DNA of 64,000 bases from Janthinobacterium sp. 61 (GTDB taxonomy: Bacteria; Pseudomonadota; Gammaproteobacteria; Burkholderiales; Burkholderiaceae_D): positions 4,650,001-4,714,000 of the forward strand of contig NZ_PJMQ01000001.1 in assembly GCF_002846335.1 (NCBI RefSeq), in the 5' to 3' direction. This document shows positions 8,274 to 17,396 of this stretch, in pieces (within the stretch, counting starts at the first letter, position 1; each line of letters begins with the position of its first letter). The notes beneath the pieces are model-generated. The model worked only from the letters and a program-made list of their open reading frames with translations, did no database searches and was not told the origin of the DNA. The position numbers and the translations under genes are program-made.

Positions 8274-9638
8274 ATGACCGAGGTCGACTATTCCATGAGC
8301 GGCGAGCGTGCGCCGCGCCCCACCGACGCGAACCTGATGCCGCCCTTGCCGCCGCAGCCGAAGAGTTTGCGCGAAACGGGCCTGGAGCGGCCGCTGGTGG
8401 TTGAACTGATTGCCAAGCTGATGTTTGTGAGCGGCAAGACGCACCTGTCCGCAATGACGACGCGCTTGCGCCTGTCGATCAATGTCTTGCGGGAAGTGCT
8501 CGATTTCATGGTGGCCGAGCAGATGGCCGAAGTGGCCTGGCGCGGCGAATCCGAGATCGACGTGCAATACCAGTTGACGGGTGCCGGCAAGCAGCGCGCC
8601 AGCGCCTTCCTTGAGCGCTGCGCATATATCGGCGCCGCCCCCGTCACCCTGGAAGCGTACCGCGCCATGGTGGCGCGCCAGTCGTGGCTGGCGCAGGAAC
8701 AGCGCGTCGGCAGCGATGACCTGGCGGCCGTGCTGGGCAGCGCCCATGCGGGGCCGGGCATGCTCGACGTGGTGGGTGCGGCCCTGCATTCGGGGCGCTC
8801 GCTGCTGCTGTACGGTCCGCCCGGCAGCGGCAAGTCGACCCTGGCGCTGCAGCTGGGACAATTGCTGCACGGGCTGGTGGCCGTGCCGTACGCCATTGTT
8901 GTCGGCCAGGACATCATCGAGCTATACGATCCGGCGCAGCACCTGCCGCCCGCGCCACAGCAGGCCAGCCATGCGCGCCAGGCGCTGGAGCGGCGCAGCA
9001 CCGACATCCGCTGGGTGCTGTGCCAGCGTCCCGTGATCCACGTGGGCGCCGAGCTCGACGCCGGCATGCTGGCGCTGCGCCATGACGCCAGCGGCGGCTG
9101 CTACCAGGCGCCGCCCCATGTGCGGGCCAACAACGGCATGCTGATCATCGACGACCTGGGCCGCCAGCGCCTGGGCGCGCAAGAGCTGCTGAGGTGGCTG
9201 ATGCAGCCGCTGGCACGGGGCAGCGATCAGCTGGGCCTGCCCGGCGGCGTGCAGATCAGCATGCCCTTCGACAACGCCCTGGTGCTGGCCACGAATGTGC
9301 CGCCGGGAGAGCTGTTTGACGCCGCCTTGCTGCGCCGCATCGGCTACAAGGTGCAGGTGGGGCCGCTGGCCGAGAGCGCCTATCGCGCCCTGTTCCGCCA
9401 GCGATGCCGCCTGGCCGGCATGGCCATCGACGAGCGGGCCCTGAACCACCTGCTGCAGCTGCATGGCGCGCAGGGACGGCCCTTGCTGGCCAGCTATCCT
9501 GGTGAATTGCTGGCGCGCATAGGCGACTTTGCCGGCTGCGAAGCGCGCCTGACGGTGGCCGCCCTGGAACAGGCCTGGAGCAGCCTGTTTGCCAGCTGCG
9601 ACATGCCGGCCGCCAGCCTGTGCGAGCGTATCGCATGA
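8274..9638 (+). CDS. AAA+ family ATPase in the Tad locus, role unknown
   Basis: The 454-aa protein has an N-terminal winged-helix-like region (about 35-115) and an AAA+ domain from about 150. Walker A is GPPGSGKST (181-189), Walker B MLIIDDL (289-295), and a sensor-like LVLATN is near 337. It is not a secretion ATPase of the TadA/PilB type, which lies further on in the locus. No membrane segment is seen. GGAGG lies 6 bases before the ATG. Its last codon overlaps the start of cpaB as ATGA, so it is translationally coupled to pilus assembly. The substrate is unknown; a remodelling or regulatory role is a guess. Confidence 0.85.
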   Translation: MTEVDYSMSGERAPRPTDANLMPPLPPQPKSLRETGLERPLVVELIAKLMFVSGKTHLSAMTTRLRLSINVLREVLDFMVAEQMAEVAWRGESEIDVQYQLTGAGKQRASAFLERCAYIGAAPVTLEAYRAMVARQSWLAQEQRVGSDDLAAVLGSAHAGPGMLDVVGAALHSGRSLLLYGPPGSGKSTLALQLGQLLHGLVAVPYAIVVGQDIIELYDPAQHLPPAPQQASHARQALERRSTDIRWVLCQRPVIHVGAELDAGMLALRHDASGGCYQAPPHVRANNGMLIIDDLGRQRLGAQELLRWLMQPLARGSDQLGLPGGVQISMPFDNALVLATNVPPGELFDAALLRRIGYKVQVGPLAESAYRALFRQRCRLAGMAIDERALNHLLQLHGAQGRPLLASYPGELLARIGDFAGCEARLTVAALEQAWSSLFASCDMPAASLCERIA

Positions 9639-10489
9639 AAAACCGGCGCGCCCTCTTGATGATGGGTCTGGCTGTGGTGCTGGGCCTGCTGGCCGTGCTG
9701 CTGGCCTCGCACTGGCTGCTGCGCCAGACGCCGGCCGGCAAGGGCAAGATCGTCGTGGCCGCCAGCGATGTCAACCTGGGCCAGCGTCTGACGCCCGAGA
9801 TGCTGCGCCTGGCCGAGTGGCCTGCGGAAAGTTTGCCGCAGGGCGCGCTGCAAGACCCGGCAAAACTGGCGGGACGGGTGCTGAAAACCAGCGTGTTGCG
9901 CGGCGAACCGCTGAGCGAAGTCAAGCTGGCACCCGTGGGCACCCTGGGCGGCCTGTCGGCGCTGATCACGGAAGGGCGGCGCGCCATCACCGTGCGCGTC
10001 AACGACGTGATCGGCGTGGCCGGCTTCGCCTTGCCGGGCAACTATGTCGACATCATCGTGAGCACACAGCAGGATGCCGGCGACCGGGCCTTTCCGCAAA
10101 GCCACAATATTTCCAAGATCGTCCTCGAACGCATCCTGGTGCTGGCCGTGGCGCAGGAAGTGGGGCGCGACGAGACCAAGCCGCGTGTGGTCAATGCGGT
10201 GACCCTGGAAGTGACGCCGGAACAGGCGGAAAACCTGGACCTGGCGCGCAGCGTGGGCAGCCTGTCGCTGGTGCTGCGCAATCAGGTCGACCCGCAGCCG
10301 GGCGTGACGGCGGGCGCCACCAAGCTGACTCTGCTGGGAGGCCCGTACGAAGCCGAGCCCGCGCCTGCCGCCGCACCCTTGCTTGCCATGGCGCCGCGCC
10401 CTGTGCGCGTGGCGAAGGCGCTGCTGCCGCCGCCGCGCCAGTGCAGCGGCGTCATCGACGGGACGCGCCAGTCGCGCGAATGTTTTTAG
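9635..10489 (+). CDS. cpaB: Flp pilus assembly protein CpaB/RcpC
   Basis: The protein is 284 aa. It has an N-terminal membrane anchor (about 6-28) followed by a SAF-type domain, visible as KIVVAASDVNLGQRLTPEM near residues 38-56, and the RcpC domain. In other Tad systems CpaB/RcpC is periplasmic and interacts with the secretin. The ATG at 9635 overlaps the stop of the preceding ATPase gene (ATGA), which fixes the start better than an upstream in-frame ATG at 9620. The secretin gene starts 6 bases after its stop. Confidence 0.92.
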   Translation: MKNRRALLMMGLAVVLGLLAVLLASHWLLRQTPAGKGKIVVAASDVNLGQRLTPEMLRLAEWPAESLPQGALQDPAKLAGRVLKTSVLRGEPLSEVKLAPVGTLGGLSALITEGRRAITVRVNDVIGVAGFALPGNYVDIIVSTQQDAGDRAFPQSHNISKIVLERILVLAVAQEVGRDETKPRVVNAVTLEVTPEQAENLDLARSVGSLSLVLRNQVDPQPGVTAGATKLTLLGGPYEAEPAPAAAPLLAMAPRPVRVAKALLPPPRQCSGVIDGTRQSRECF

Positions 10490-10495
10490 CCAACC

Positions 10496-11944
10496 ATGGA
10501 CACGCTCATGAACCGCGCCCTGCTGACACTGTGCTGCCTGCTGTCGCCGCTTGCCGGTGCGGCGGCCGATCCTGGGCTGCGCTGCGGCGGGGAAGCGGCT
10601 ACACCCGGCAACCTGCAGCTACAGGTGGGCAAGTCGAGCATGCTGCGCCTGCCAGAGGCAGTGCTGGCCCGCAGCGTCGGCAATCCGGCCGTGCTGCAAG
10701 CCATGCTGGTGGCGCCCGACACGTTGTATGTGGTGGGTGTCGACGTTGGCAGCACGAATATGATCATCCAGGGACGCAGCGGCGTGTGCAGCGTGGTGAA
10801 CGTCAGCGTCAGCATGGATCCGTCCGGCTTGCAATCGACGCTGGCGGCACTCATGCCGGAAGAAAAAGCCATCCGCGTGGCGGCCGTGGCCGATACCCTG
10901 GTGCTGTCGGGCACGGTGCAGGATGCGGGCGCCGTGCTGCGCGCCGTCGAGCTGGCGCACGCCTATGTGCGCCGCGCCACTGCTCCCTTGACGCTGCCCA
11001 AGCCCGCCGATGGCGCTGCCGTGCCTGTGGCGGCCACGGCGCCCGCTGGCGGCGCGAACAGCCGCGTCATCAATATGCTCGACGTCAGCGCGCCGCAGCA
11101 AGTGATGCTGGCCGTGCAGATCGCCGAAGTGTCGAAGTCGCTGCTGGAGCGCCTGGAAGTGGGCGCCACCTTGCGCTTCGCTTCCGGCAGCTGGGCCACC
11201 ACTTTGCTGTCAAATTTCTTGAGCGGCACGGCCAACGGCTTGCTCGACGTGCGCAAATCGAATGGCCAGCAGCTGACCATCGAGGCGCAGAAACAGAATG
11301 GCCTGGTGCGCATCCTGGCCGAGCCGACGGTGATGGCGATCAGCGGGCAAGAGGGCAGTTTTCTGGCCGGCGGCAAGATTTTCATTCCCGTCGGCCAGGA
11401 CAACAACAAGATTACCCTGGAAGAGCGCGAGTATGGCGTCGGCCTGCGTTTTACTCCCACCGTGCTGTCGGGCGGGCGCATCAATCTGAAGGTGGCGCCG
11501 GAAGTGTCGGAACTGTCGCGCGAAGGAGTGGGCATTTCCGCCGCCGGCGTCAGCGGGCGCTCGATCCTGCCCGTCATCACCACGCGGCGCGCCTCGACCA
11601 CGGTGCAGCTGTACGACGGCCAGAGCTACGCCATCGGCGGTTTGATCAAGAACAACCAGGTGAGCAACATCACGGGCGTGCCCTGGCTCAGCGAAGTGCC
11701 TATCCTCGGTGCGCTGTTTCGCAGCACGGATTTCCAGCATGACCGCACGGAATTGCTGTTCGTCATTACCGCGCACCTGGTGAAACCCTTGCCGGCCGAT
11801 GCCGTACTGCCGACGGCGCAGCTGGCGCCCCCTTCGCGCACGGACTTGATGTTGGGCGGCAAGATGGAAGGGACGCTGGCGCCGCCGTCCTTGCCGCCGC
11901 CTGTGCCGGCACTGCGCGCAGCCAACGGTTTCGAGTTGAAATGA
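10496..11944 (+). CDS. rcpA: Tad secretin RcpA/CpaC
   Basis: The 482-aa outer-membrane secretin forms the channel for the Flp pilus. It has a signal peptide (about 1-24), a pilus-secretin N-domain (about 35-110), a BON-like segment (about 115-165) and the secretin core (about 210-440), ending with ELLFVITAHLVKPLP. The conserved VPWLSEVPILGALFRS region is present. An alternative start, MNRALLTL, lies 12 bases downstream and gives a more typical signal peptide; neither has a clear ribosome-binding site. A proline-rich tail follows the core. Confidence 0.94.
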   Translation: MDTLMNRALLTLCCLLSPLAGAAADPGLRCGGEAATPGNLQLQVGKSSMLRLPEAVLARSVGNPAVLQAMLVAPDTLYVVGVDVGSTNMIIQGRSGVCSVVNVSVSMDPSGLQSTLAALMPEEKAIRVAAVADTLVLSGTVQDAGAVLRAVELAHAYVRRATAPLTLPKPADGAAVPVAATAPAGGANSRVINMLDVSAPQQVMLAVQIAEVSKSLLERLEVGATLRFASGSWATTLLSNFLSGTANGLLDVRKSNGQQLTIEAQKQNGLVRILAEPTVMAISGQEGSFLAGGKIFIPVGQDNNKITLEEREYGVGLRFTPTVLSGGRINLKVAPEVSELSREGVGISAAGVSGRSILPVITTRRASTTVQLYDGQSYAIGGLIKNNQVSNITGVPWLSEVPILGALFRSTDFQHDRTELLFVITAHLVKPLPADAVLPTAQLAPPSRTDLMLGGKMEGTLAPPSLPPPVPALRAANGFELK

Positions 11945-11960
11945 GATGGGGAGACATGCC

Positions 11961-12263
11961 ATGCCGAACTCGCTTTTGATGTCGCTGCGGCGCCTGGCGT
12001 CGCTGCTGCCGGCACTGCAGCTGGTCGCCTGCGCGCACGGCAGCACGCCGCAGCTGGACCGGCGCTTCGGCGACGCCGTGCGCCTGGCCATGGCGCAGCA
12101 GGTGCGCGATCCCGCCAGCGCCGGCAATCGCACGCCGGCCGATGGCCTTGATGGCCCCAGCGCGCACGCCGTCATGCAGCGCTACCGCGCCTCGTTTGCC
12201 GAAGCGAACGGCCAGGCGCCGCAGCCGGTGCAATTCATGCTGGGAGGCGGCAATGGCAAATAG
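11961..12263 (+). CDS. Small Tad-locus lipoprotein
   Basis: The protein is 100 aa. Its signal peptide ends in a lipobox (LQLVAC), predicting a lipid-anchored periplasmic protein. The mature part is short, polar and rich in Gly and Asp. Its place directly after the secretin suggests a pilotin or CpaD-like role, but I see no clear homology. GGGGAG lies 7 bases before the ATG at 11961. Its 3' end overlaps the start of the TadG-like gene by 11 bp, so expression is coupled. Confidence 0.75.
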   Translation: MPNSLLMSLRRLASLLPALQLVACAHGSTPQLDRRFGDAVRLAMAQQVRDPASAGNRTPADGLDGPSAHAVMQRYRASFAEANGQAPQPVQFMLGGGNGK

Positions 12264-13683
12264 ACGCCAGCGCCAGCGCGGGGCGATGCTGCTCGCCTTT
12301 TCCATCCTGCTCATTGTGGTGCTGGGCTTTATCGGCCTGGCGCTCGATGTGGGGCAGGTCATCGGCCGCAAGACGGAACTGCAGAACCTGGCCGACAACG
12401 CGGCGATGGCGGCGGCGGCCGAACTGGTGGGCACGCCAGAGGGTCTGGCTGCGGCCGTGACGAAAGCCAAGCACAGTGCGGCTGACAGGAGCGTATGGCG
12501 GCGCCGCATGGAGGGCGCGATCCTGTCGGATGCCAGCATTCGTTTCGCCAGCACGCCCGACGCGCCCGCCAGCGAGTGGCATGCGGCGGGCGCCGTGCCC
12601 GATCCTGCCACGGCGCTGTTCGTGCGCGTCGATACGCAGGCCAATGAGCCGTCGCTGGGGCGGGTAGCGACGGCGTTCCTGGGCGCCTGGTCGCCGGCGC
12701 TGCGCACCTTGGACACGGGGGCGCGCGCCGTGGCGGGGCGGACCAGCCTGCACCTGACGCCGCTGGCCATCTGCGCCCTGTCGGGCAGTGCCGCCAGCGC
12801 GCGCACGAATGCGGCCCTGCTGCCGGCCGTCGAGCTGCTGGAATATGGCTTTCGCCGCGGTGTGGCGTATAACCTGTTGAAGCTTAATCCGCATGGCCCG
12901 ACGGCCGAACATTTCGTGCTCAATCCGCTGGGCCGGCCGGGCGTGGTGGGACCGTCGTTGCAGGTCAGCGAATTGAGCGTGTTGCCGTTTGTCTGCGGCG
13001 GCAGCGTGCTGTATCCGCGCATCGGGAACGCCCGGGTACATGTGCACCGGCCCTTTCCCGCCGCGTTGTGGCCGGCCTTCAATGCGCGCTTCAACCAGCA
13101 TGCGGGCAGCGGCTGCCATCCTGTCACGGCGCCGCCCGACACGAACATCCGCGCGTATCCGAATACGGCGGCGAACTGGTGGATGACGAATACGCCCGAT
13201 GCGCCCAGCGCGCTGAGCATCGGCAACCCGCTGCTGTCGGTAGCCGAGCCGGAATCGAACGCGACGCCGCCCGCCATCGGCAGTTACGGGCCGCTGTGGT
13301 CGTTTTCCAGGGCGGCCAGGTACAGCAACCCGAAGCCGGCCGGCGGCTACTTGCCGTTTGCCACCAGCGACTGGCCCAAGCTGTATCCCGCTGCCCCGGC
13401 CGCCCCGGCTGCCAAGTCCGGCTACCCCATCGACAGGTCACCCTACCTGACACTGGCTTACCAGACGGCGCCGGCCGGCAACACGGGTGTGGCGCAGCGG
13501 CGTTTGCTGCACATTGCGCTGCTGGCTTGCCCCTTGCCGGCCGGCAGTGACGTGCTGGCCCAGGTGCGCGGTATCGGCCGCTTCTTCATGACGGCGCCGG
13601 CCAGCAATGGCGTGCTGAGCGCCGAATTTGCCGGCCTGGCGAACGAGGGATCGCTGATCGGCCCGGCGGAGCTGCTGCAATGA
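12253..13683 (+). CDS. tadG: TadG-like pseudopilin / pilus assembly protein
   Basis: This 476-aa protein begins with a basic segment and a hydrophobic helix (RQRGAMLLAFSILLIVVLGF), followed by a LDVGQVIGRKTELQNLADNA motif. This is the N-terminal signature of TadE/TadG-like Flp pilus proteins. The rest is a large periplasmic domain containing several cysteines. No von Willebrand factor motif stands out, unlike many TadG proteins. The start at 12253 follows GGGAGG and sits inside the lipoprotein gene. The stop overlaps the start of the next gene as ATGA. Confidence 0.85.
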   Translation: MANRRQRQRGAMLLAFSILLIVVLGFIGLALDVGQVIGRKTELQNLADNAAMAAAAELVGTPEGLAAAVTKAKHSAADRSVWRRRMEGAILSDASIRFASTPDAPASEWHAAGAVPDPATALFVRVDTQANEPSLGRVATAFLGAWSPALRTLDTGARAVAGRTSLHLTPLAICALSGSAASARTNAALLPAVELLEYGFRRGVAYNLLKLNPHGPTAEHFVLNPLGRPGVVGPSLQVSELSVLPFVCGGSVLYPRIGNARVHVHRPFPAALWPAFNARFNQHAGSGCHPVTAPPDTNIRAYPNTAANWWMTNTPDAPSALSIGNPLLSVAEPESNATPPAIGSYGPLWSFSRAARYSNPKPAGGYLPFATSDWPKLYPAAPAAPAAKSGYPIDRSPYLTLAYQTAPAGNTGVAQRRLLHIALLACPLPAGSDVLAQVRGIGRFFMTAPASNGVLSAEFAGLANEGSLIGPAELLQ

Positions 13684-14162
13684 AGCCGCTCCGCCGCGCG
13701 CCACGTCGCCAAGGCGGTGTCGCTGCCATTGAGCTGGCGCTGATCCTGCTGTTTTTCATGGGACTGCTGCCCTTCGTGCTGCTGTTCGGCCGCGCGCTGC
13801 TGGTGTACACGGCCTTGCAAAAAAGCGTGCATGACGCGGCTCGCTACATGGCGACCATGCCGCTGCCGCAGATGGGCAGCATCGGCACGGCAACCCAGGG
13901 AGTCGCGTTTTCCCGTCAGATGGTGGTCGATGCGATGGCGGAAAGCTGGCCGCACATGGAGGCCGCCCGGGTCAGCGTGGACTGCGTGTATGTCGACGAG
14001 TCCTTTAGCTGCGGTAGCTACCCGACGGCGCCGCTGCAGGTACGCATCAAGGTGACCGTGGACATGCCGGTCGATTTCCTGCCTGAGCTGACGCGCAAGT
14101 GGCTGCCGCAGCTGGCGCCGATACCGTTGCGTGCCAATGCGACATTGCGTTATGTCAATTAA
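13680..14162 (+). CDS. tadE: TadE-like pseudopilin
   Basis: This 160-aa protein has an RRQGGVAAIELALILLFFMG start, the prepilin-like signature of TadE, with a single hydrophobic helix (about 15-40) and a small periplasmic domain with two cysteines. In characterised Tad systems TadE is processed by the prepilin peptidase and is needed for pilus assembly. Its start overlaps the tadG stop (ATGA), and its own end overlaps the next gene by 11 bp. This points to tightly coupled translation. Confidence 0.88.
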   Translation: MKPLRRAPRRQGGVAAIELALILLFFMGLLPFVLLFGRALLVYTALQKSVHDAARYMATMPLPQMGSIGTATQGVAFSRQMVVDAMAESWPHMEAARVSVDCVYVDESFSCGSYPTAPLQVRIKVTVDMPVDFLPELTRKWLPQLAPIPLRANATLRYVN

Positions 14163-14760
14163 GCTGCGCTCCTGCCGGCAGCGCCAGGGCGGCGTCTTCG
14201 CCGTCGAATTCGCCATGCTGGCGCTGCTGTTCTTCCTCTTCCTGTTTGCGATGCTGGAAGTGGCGCGCGCCGTGTACGTGTGGAACATGGTGCACGAGAT
14301 CACCCGGCGCGCGGCGCGCGCTGCCGCCGTCACCGATTTCAGCAATGCCGGCGCGCTGCAGGCCGTGCGCACGCAAGCCGTGCTGCGCACCACGCCGGGC
14401 GCGCTGCCGCTGGGTGGCGGCATCAGCGATGCGTATGTGCACATCGATTATTTGTCGGAGAGCAGTGGCGGCGCCGCGCTGGCGGCAGTGCCGGTGACGG
14501 AGATGCCAGGCTGTCCGCAACGTAACCGCATCAATTGCCTGGACGATCCGCATGGCCCCAGCTGCATCCGCTTCGTGCGCGCGCGCCTGTGCGTGCCCGG
14601 CGATGGCGCGCGCTGCGAGAGGGTGCCGTACCGGCCCGTCCTGCCCCTGCTGGGGATGATGTTGCCCTCCGGCGCTGGGGCCGTGCGTTTGCCCAGCGGG
14701 ACCACCATGGCGGTGGCCGGGGCCCTGGGCTATCCGGACAACCCGAATTTCTGTCCCTGA
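14152..14760 (+). CDS. tadF: TadF-like pseudopilin
   Basis: From the ATG at 14152 the protein is 202 aa. It has a prepilin-like N-terminus (RQRQGGVFAVEFAMLALLFF) and a single hydrophobic helix. A cysteine-containing periplasmic domain follows, with cysteines in ARLCVPGDGARC and at the C-terminal NFCP. It is the second TadE/F-type pseudopilin in the locus and was named by position and signature. A start 21 bases upstream is possible. The next gene begins after a 56-bp gap, the largest break inside the assembly genes. Confidence 0.85.
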   Translation: MSIKLRSCRQRQGGVFAVEFAMLALLFFLFLFAMLEVARAVYVWNMVHEITRRAARAAAVTDFSNAGALQAVRTQAVLRTTPGALPLGGGISDAYVHIDYLSESSGGAALAAVPVTEMPGCPQRNRINCLDDPHGPSCIRFVRARLCVPGDGARCERVPYRPVLPLLGMMLPSGAGAVRLPSGTTMAVAGALGYPDNPNFCP

Positions 14761-14816
14761 GCGCTGCCAGACGGTGGCAGCCGACTGTATTCATCTGAAA
14801 GAAGCGAGGAAGTGCG

Positions 14817-15986
14817 ATGAAAGCCTTGATGATTAGCCGTGACGCCAGCTTGCACGATGAAATCGCCGCGCAAGGCGCGGCCCGCATGCCGGTGCTGCGT
14901 CTGCTGGAGCGGCGCAGCGGCCTGCGCGACGCCGTCGAGCGCATGCTGCCCGAAGCGCCCGAGCTGGTGATCGTCGACGCCAGCGGCATCGACGCCGAGG
15001 AAGCCGATCTGCTCGAGCGCCTGGCGCGCCAGTATCCGCTGGCCGTGCTGATGCTGCTCACGCGTGGCCAGCAGCAGGATGTGCTGATCCGCGCCATGCG
15101 CGCCGGCATGCGCGAGGTGCTGCAGCTGCCACTGGTGCACAAGGCCTTTCACGAGGCGATGGACAGGGTCGACATCCAGGCCGGCGTGACGCAGATGCGC
15201 GACGGCAAGGTGCTGGCCTTCATCTCGTGCAAGGGTGGCAGCGGCGCCACCTTTTTGTCGACGAATTTTTCCTACGCGCTGGCCAGCCTGGCCGGCTGCA
15301 AGGTGCTGCTGATCGATCTGCACGGCCAGTTCGGCGACGCCACTTTGTACGTGTCGGACCAGAAACCGGCCATGACGCTGTCCGATATCTGCGCCCAGAT
15401 CGCGCGCATGGATGGCGCCTTTCTTGCCTCGTGCCTGGTGCACGTGACGCCGAACTTCGGCGTGCTGGCGGCGGCCGACGATCCCGCGCACAAAGTCGAC
15501 ATGCAGCCCGAGCACATGGACCGCATCCTGGCCGTGGCGCGCCAGCATTACGATTACATCGTGCTCGACGTGGGGCGCCAGATCGATGCGCTGTCGCTGC
15601 GCGCGCTCGACAACGCCGACGCCATTTATCCGGTGCTGCAACTGGCCTTGCCCGACATCCGCGACGGACGCCGACTGCTCGATATCTTCCGCTCGCTCGG
15701 CTATCCGGGCGAGCGCTTGCGCCTGATCGTCAACCGCTATGAAAAGGGCGGGCGCCTGCGCCTGGTGGACCTGGAGCAGGCGCTGGGCGCGGAAGTGGTG
15801 CATACGGTGCCCAACGATTACATCGCCGCCACGGATTCCGTCAACCAGGGCATCCCGCTGCTGCAACTGTCGCGCGCCAGCGCCGTCGCGCGCAGCCTGG
15901 CCGAGCTGGTAGAGCTGGTGACGGCGCGCCGCGTGACGGAAAGCCGCGGCCTGTTCGACCGTTTGTTCAGCCGCAGCGAGGCCTAG
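14817..15986 (+). CDS. tadZ: TadZ/CpaE polar localisation ATPase-like protein
   Basis: The 389-aa protein has a receiver-like N-terminal domain (about 1-115) and a ParA/MinD-like ATPase domain (about 130-360). The deviant Walker A at 139-145 reads KGGSGAT: the signature lysine of MinD proteins is kept but the P-loop lysine is replaced by alanine, as in several TadZ/CpaE proteins. In studied systems TadZ places the pilus machine at the cell pole. GAGGAAG lies a few bases before the ATG. It sits just before the motor ATPase gene. Confidence 0.92.
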   Translation: MKALMISRDASLHDEIAAQGAARMPVLRLLERRSGLRDAVERMLPEAPELVIVDASGIDAEEADLLERLARQYPLAVLMLLTRGQQQDVLIRAMRAGMREVLQLPLVHKAFHEAMDRVDIQAGVTQMRDGKVLAFISCKGGSGATFLSTNFSYALASLAGCKVLLIDLHGQFGDATLYVSDQKPAMTLSDICAQIARMDGAFLASCLVHVTPNFGVLAAADDPAHKVDMQPEHMDRILAVARQHYDYIVLDVGRQIDALSLRALDNADAIYPVLQLALPDIRDGRRLLDIFRSLGYPGERLRLIVNRYEKGGRLRLVDLEQALGAEVVHTVPNDYIAATDSVNQGIPLLQLSRASAVARSLAELVELVTARRVTESRGLFDRLFSRSEA

Positions 15987-16036
15987 GACACGGAGATATG
16001 TCAAGGCTCCCGCCGGGGGCCATCATGGGAGCCGAG

Positions 16037-17383
16037 ATGACTTTACGCGAACGCCTGGCGGCGAATGAAACGGTGCGCCCCGCCAGCAACGGGCAAGGGG
16101 CGCTGGCGTTGCACGCCTACCAGGAACTGAAGAAGAGCATGCACCAGACGATACTCGACCGTATCGACCTGGAACGGTTAAAGCGCCTGACGGCGGAGCA
16201 GTTCAAGCACGAGCTGGCGCTGCTGGTGCAGCGCGTGATCGAGGAAGAGCGCATCGTGCTGAATCAGCATGAGCGGCATAGCCTGGTGCTCGACATACAG
16301 CACGAGATGCTGGGCTTTGGCCCGCTCGAACCCTTGCTGGCCGACGCCAGCGTGTCCGACATACTGGTCAATACCTGCGACAAGGTGTATGTCGAGCGGG
16401 GCGGGCGACTGCAACTGACGGACGTGACCTTCCACGACAATGCGCACCTGATGAAGATCATCGAAAAGATCGTTTCGCGCGTGGGACGGCGCGTCGATGA
16501 ATCGAGTCCGATGGTCGATGCGCGCCTGCCGGACGGCTCCCGGGTCAACGCCATCATTCCGCCGCTGGCCGTCGATGGCCCGATATTGTCGATCCGGCGC
16601 TTTGCCGTGCAGCCTTTGAGCATCGCCAACCTGCTCGACTACAAGAGCCTGACGCCGCCCATGGTGCAGGTGCTGCAGGCGCTGGGCCAGGCCAAGGTCA
16701 ATATCCTGATCTCGGGCGGTACGGGCAGCGGCAAGACGACCCTGCTCAACGTGCTGTCCGGCTTCATTCCCGGCAGCGAGCGCATCGTCACCATCGAAGA
16801 TGCGGCCGAACTGGCGCTGCGCCAGCCGCACGTGGTGCGCCTGGAAACGCGCCCGCCGAACATCGAGGGCAAGGGCGAAGTGAGCCAGCGCGCGCTGGTA
16901 CGCAACGCGCTGCGCATGCGCCCCGACCGCATCATCCTGGGCGAGGTGCGCGGCGCGGAGGCGCTCGACATGCTGCAGGCGATGAACACGGGCCATGAGG
17001 GTTCGCTGGCGACCATCCACTCAAACACGGCGCGCGATGCGCTGGCGCGGCTGGAAAACATGGTCGGCATGGCCAACGTGAATCTGACGCCGCGCGCCAC
17101 GCGCCAGCAGATCTGCTCGGCCGTGACGGTGGTGATGCAAGTGTCGCGCCTGACGGATGGCGCGCGCAAGCTGGTCAGCCTGCAGGAAGTGACGGGCATG
17201 GAAGGCGACATCATCGCCATGCATGAAATCTTCCGCTTCGAGCAGACGGGCGTGGACGTCGGTGGCAAGGTGCAGGGCCACTTCTGCGCCACCGGCGTGC
17301 GACCCCATTTCACGGAACGCCTGCGCATGTTTGGCGCACCGGTGCCCGACAGCGTCTTCGACCCGGACCGCATCTACGAATAA
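16037..17383 (+). CDS. tadA: Tad secretion motor ATPase TadA/CpaF
   Basis: The 448-aa cytoplasmic ATPase powers Flp pilus assembly and belongs to the VirB11/GspE superfamily. Walker A is GGTGSGKT (227-234); the Walker B/Asp-box region [12 protein letters not shown] and the His box LATIHSN follow. The start at 16037 (MTLRERL) has GGGAG five bases upstream; in-frame ATGs at 15998 and 16025 are alternatives. It is followed 13 bases later by tadB. Confidence 0.95.
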   Translation: MTLRERLAANETVRPASNGQGALALHAYQELKKSMHQTILDRIDLERLKRLTAEQFKHELALLVQRVIEEERIVLNQHERHSLVLDIQHEMLGFGPLEPLLADASVSDILVNTCDKVYVERGGRLQLTDVTFHDNAHLMKIIEKIVSRVGRRVDESSPMVDARLPDGSRVNAIIPPLAVDGPILSIRRFAVQPLSIANLLDYKSLTPPMVQVLQALGQAKVNILISGGTGSGKTTLLNVLSGFIPGSERIVTIEDAAELALRQPHVVRLETRPPNIEGKGEVSQRALVRNALRMRPDRIILGEVRGAEALDMLQAMNTGHEGSLATIHSNTARDALARLENMVGMANVNLTPRATRQQICSAVTVVMQVSRLTDGARKLVSLQEVTGMEGDIIAMHEIFRFEQTGVDVGGKVQGHFCATGVRPHFTERLRMFGAPVPDSVFDPDRIYE

Positions 17384-17396
17384 GGGAGGGCGCATC

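Noticed and set aside
9589..11742. 717-codon open frame across cpaB and the secretin gene
   Set aside because: It is a shifted frame of two real genes; the composition is Arg/Gly/Ala low-complexity.
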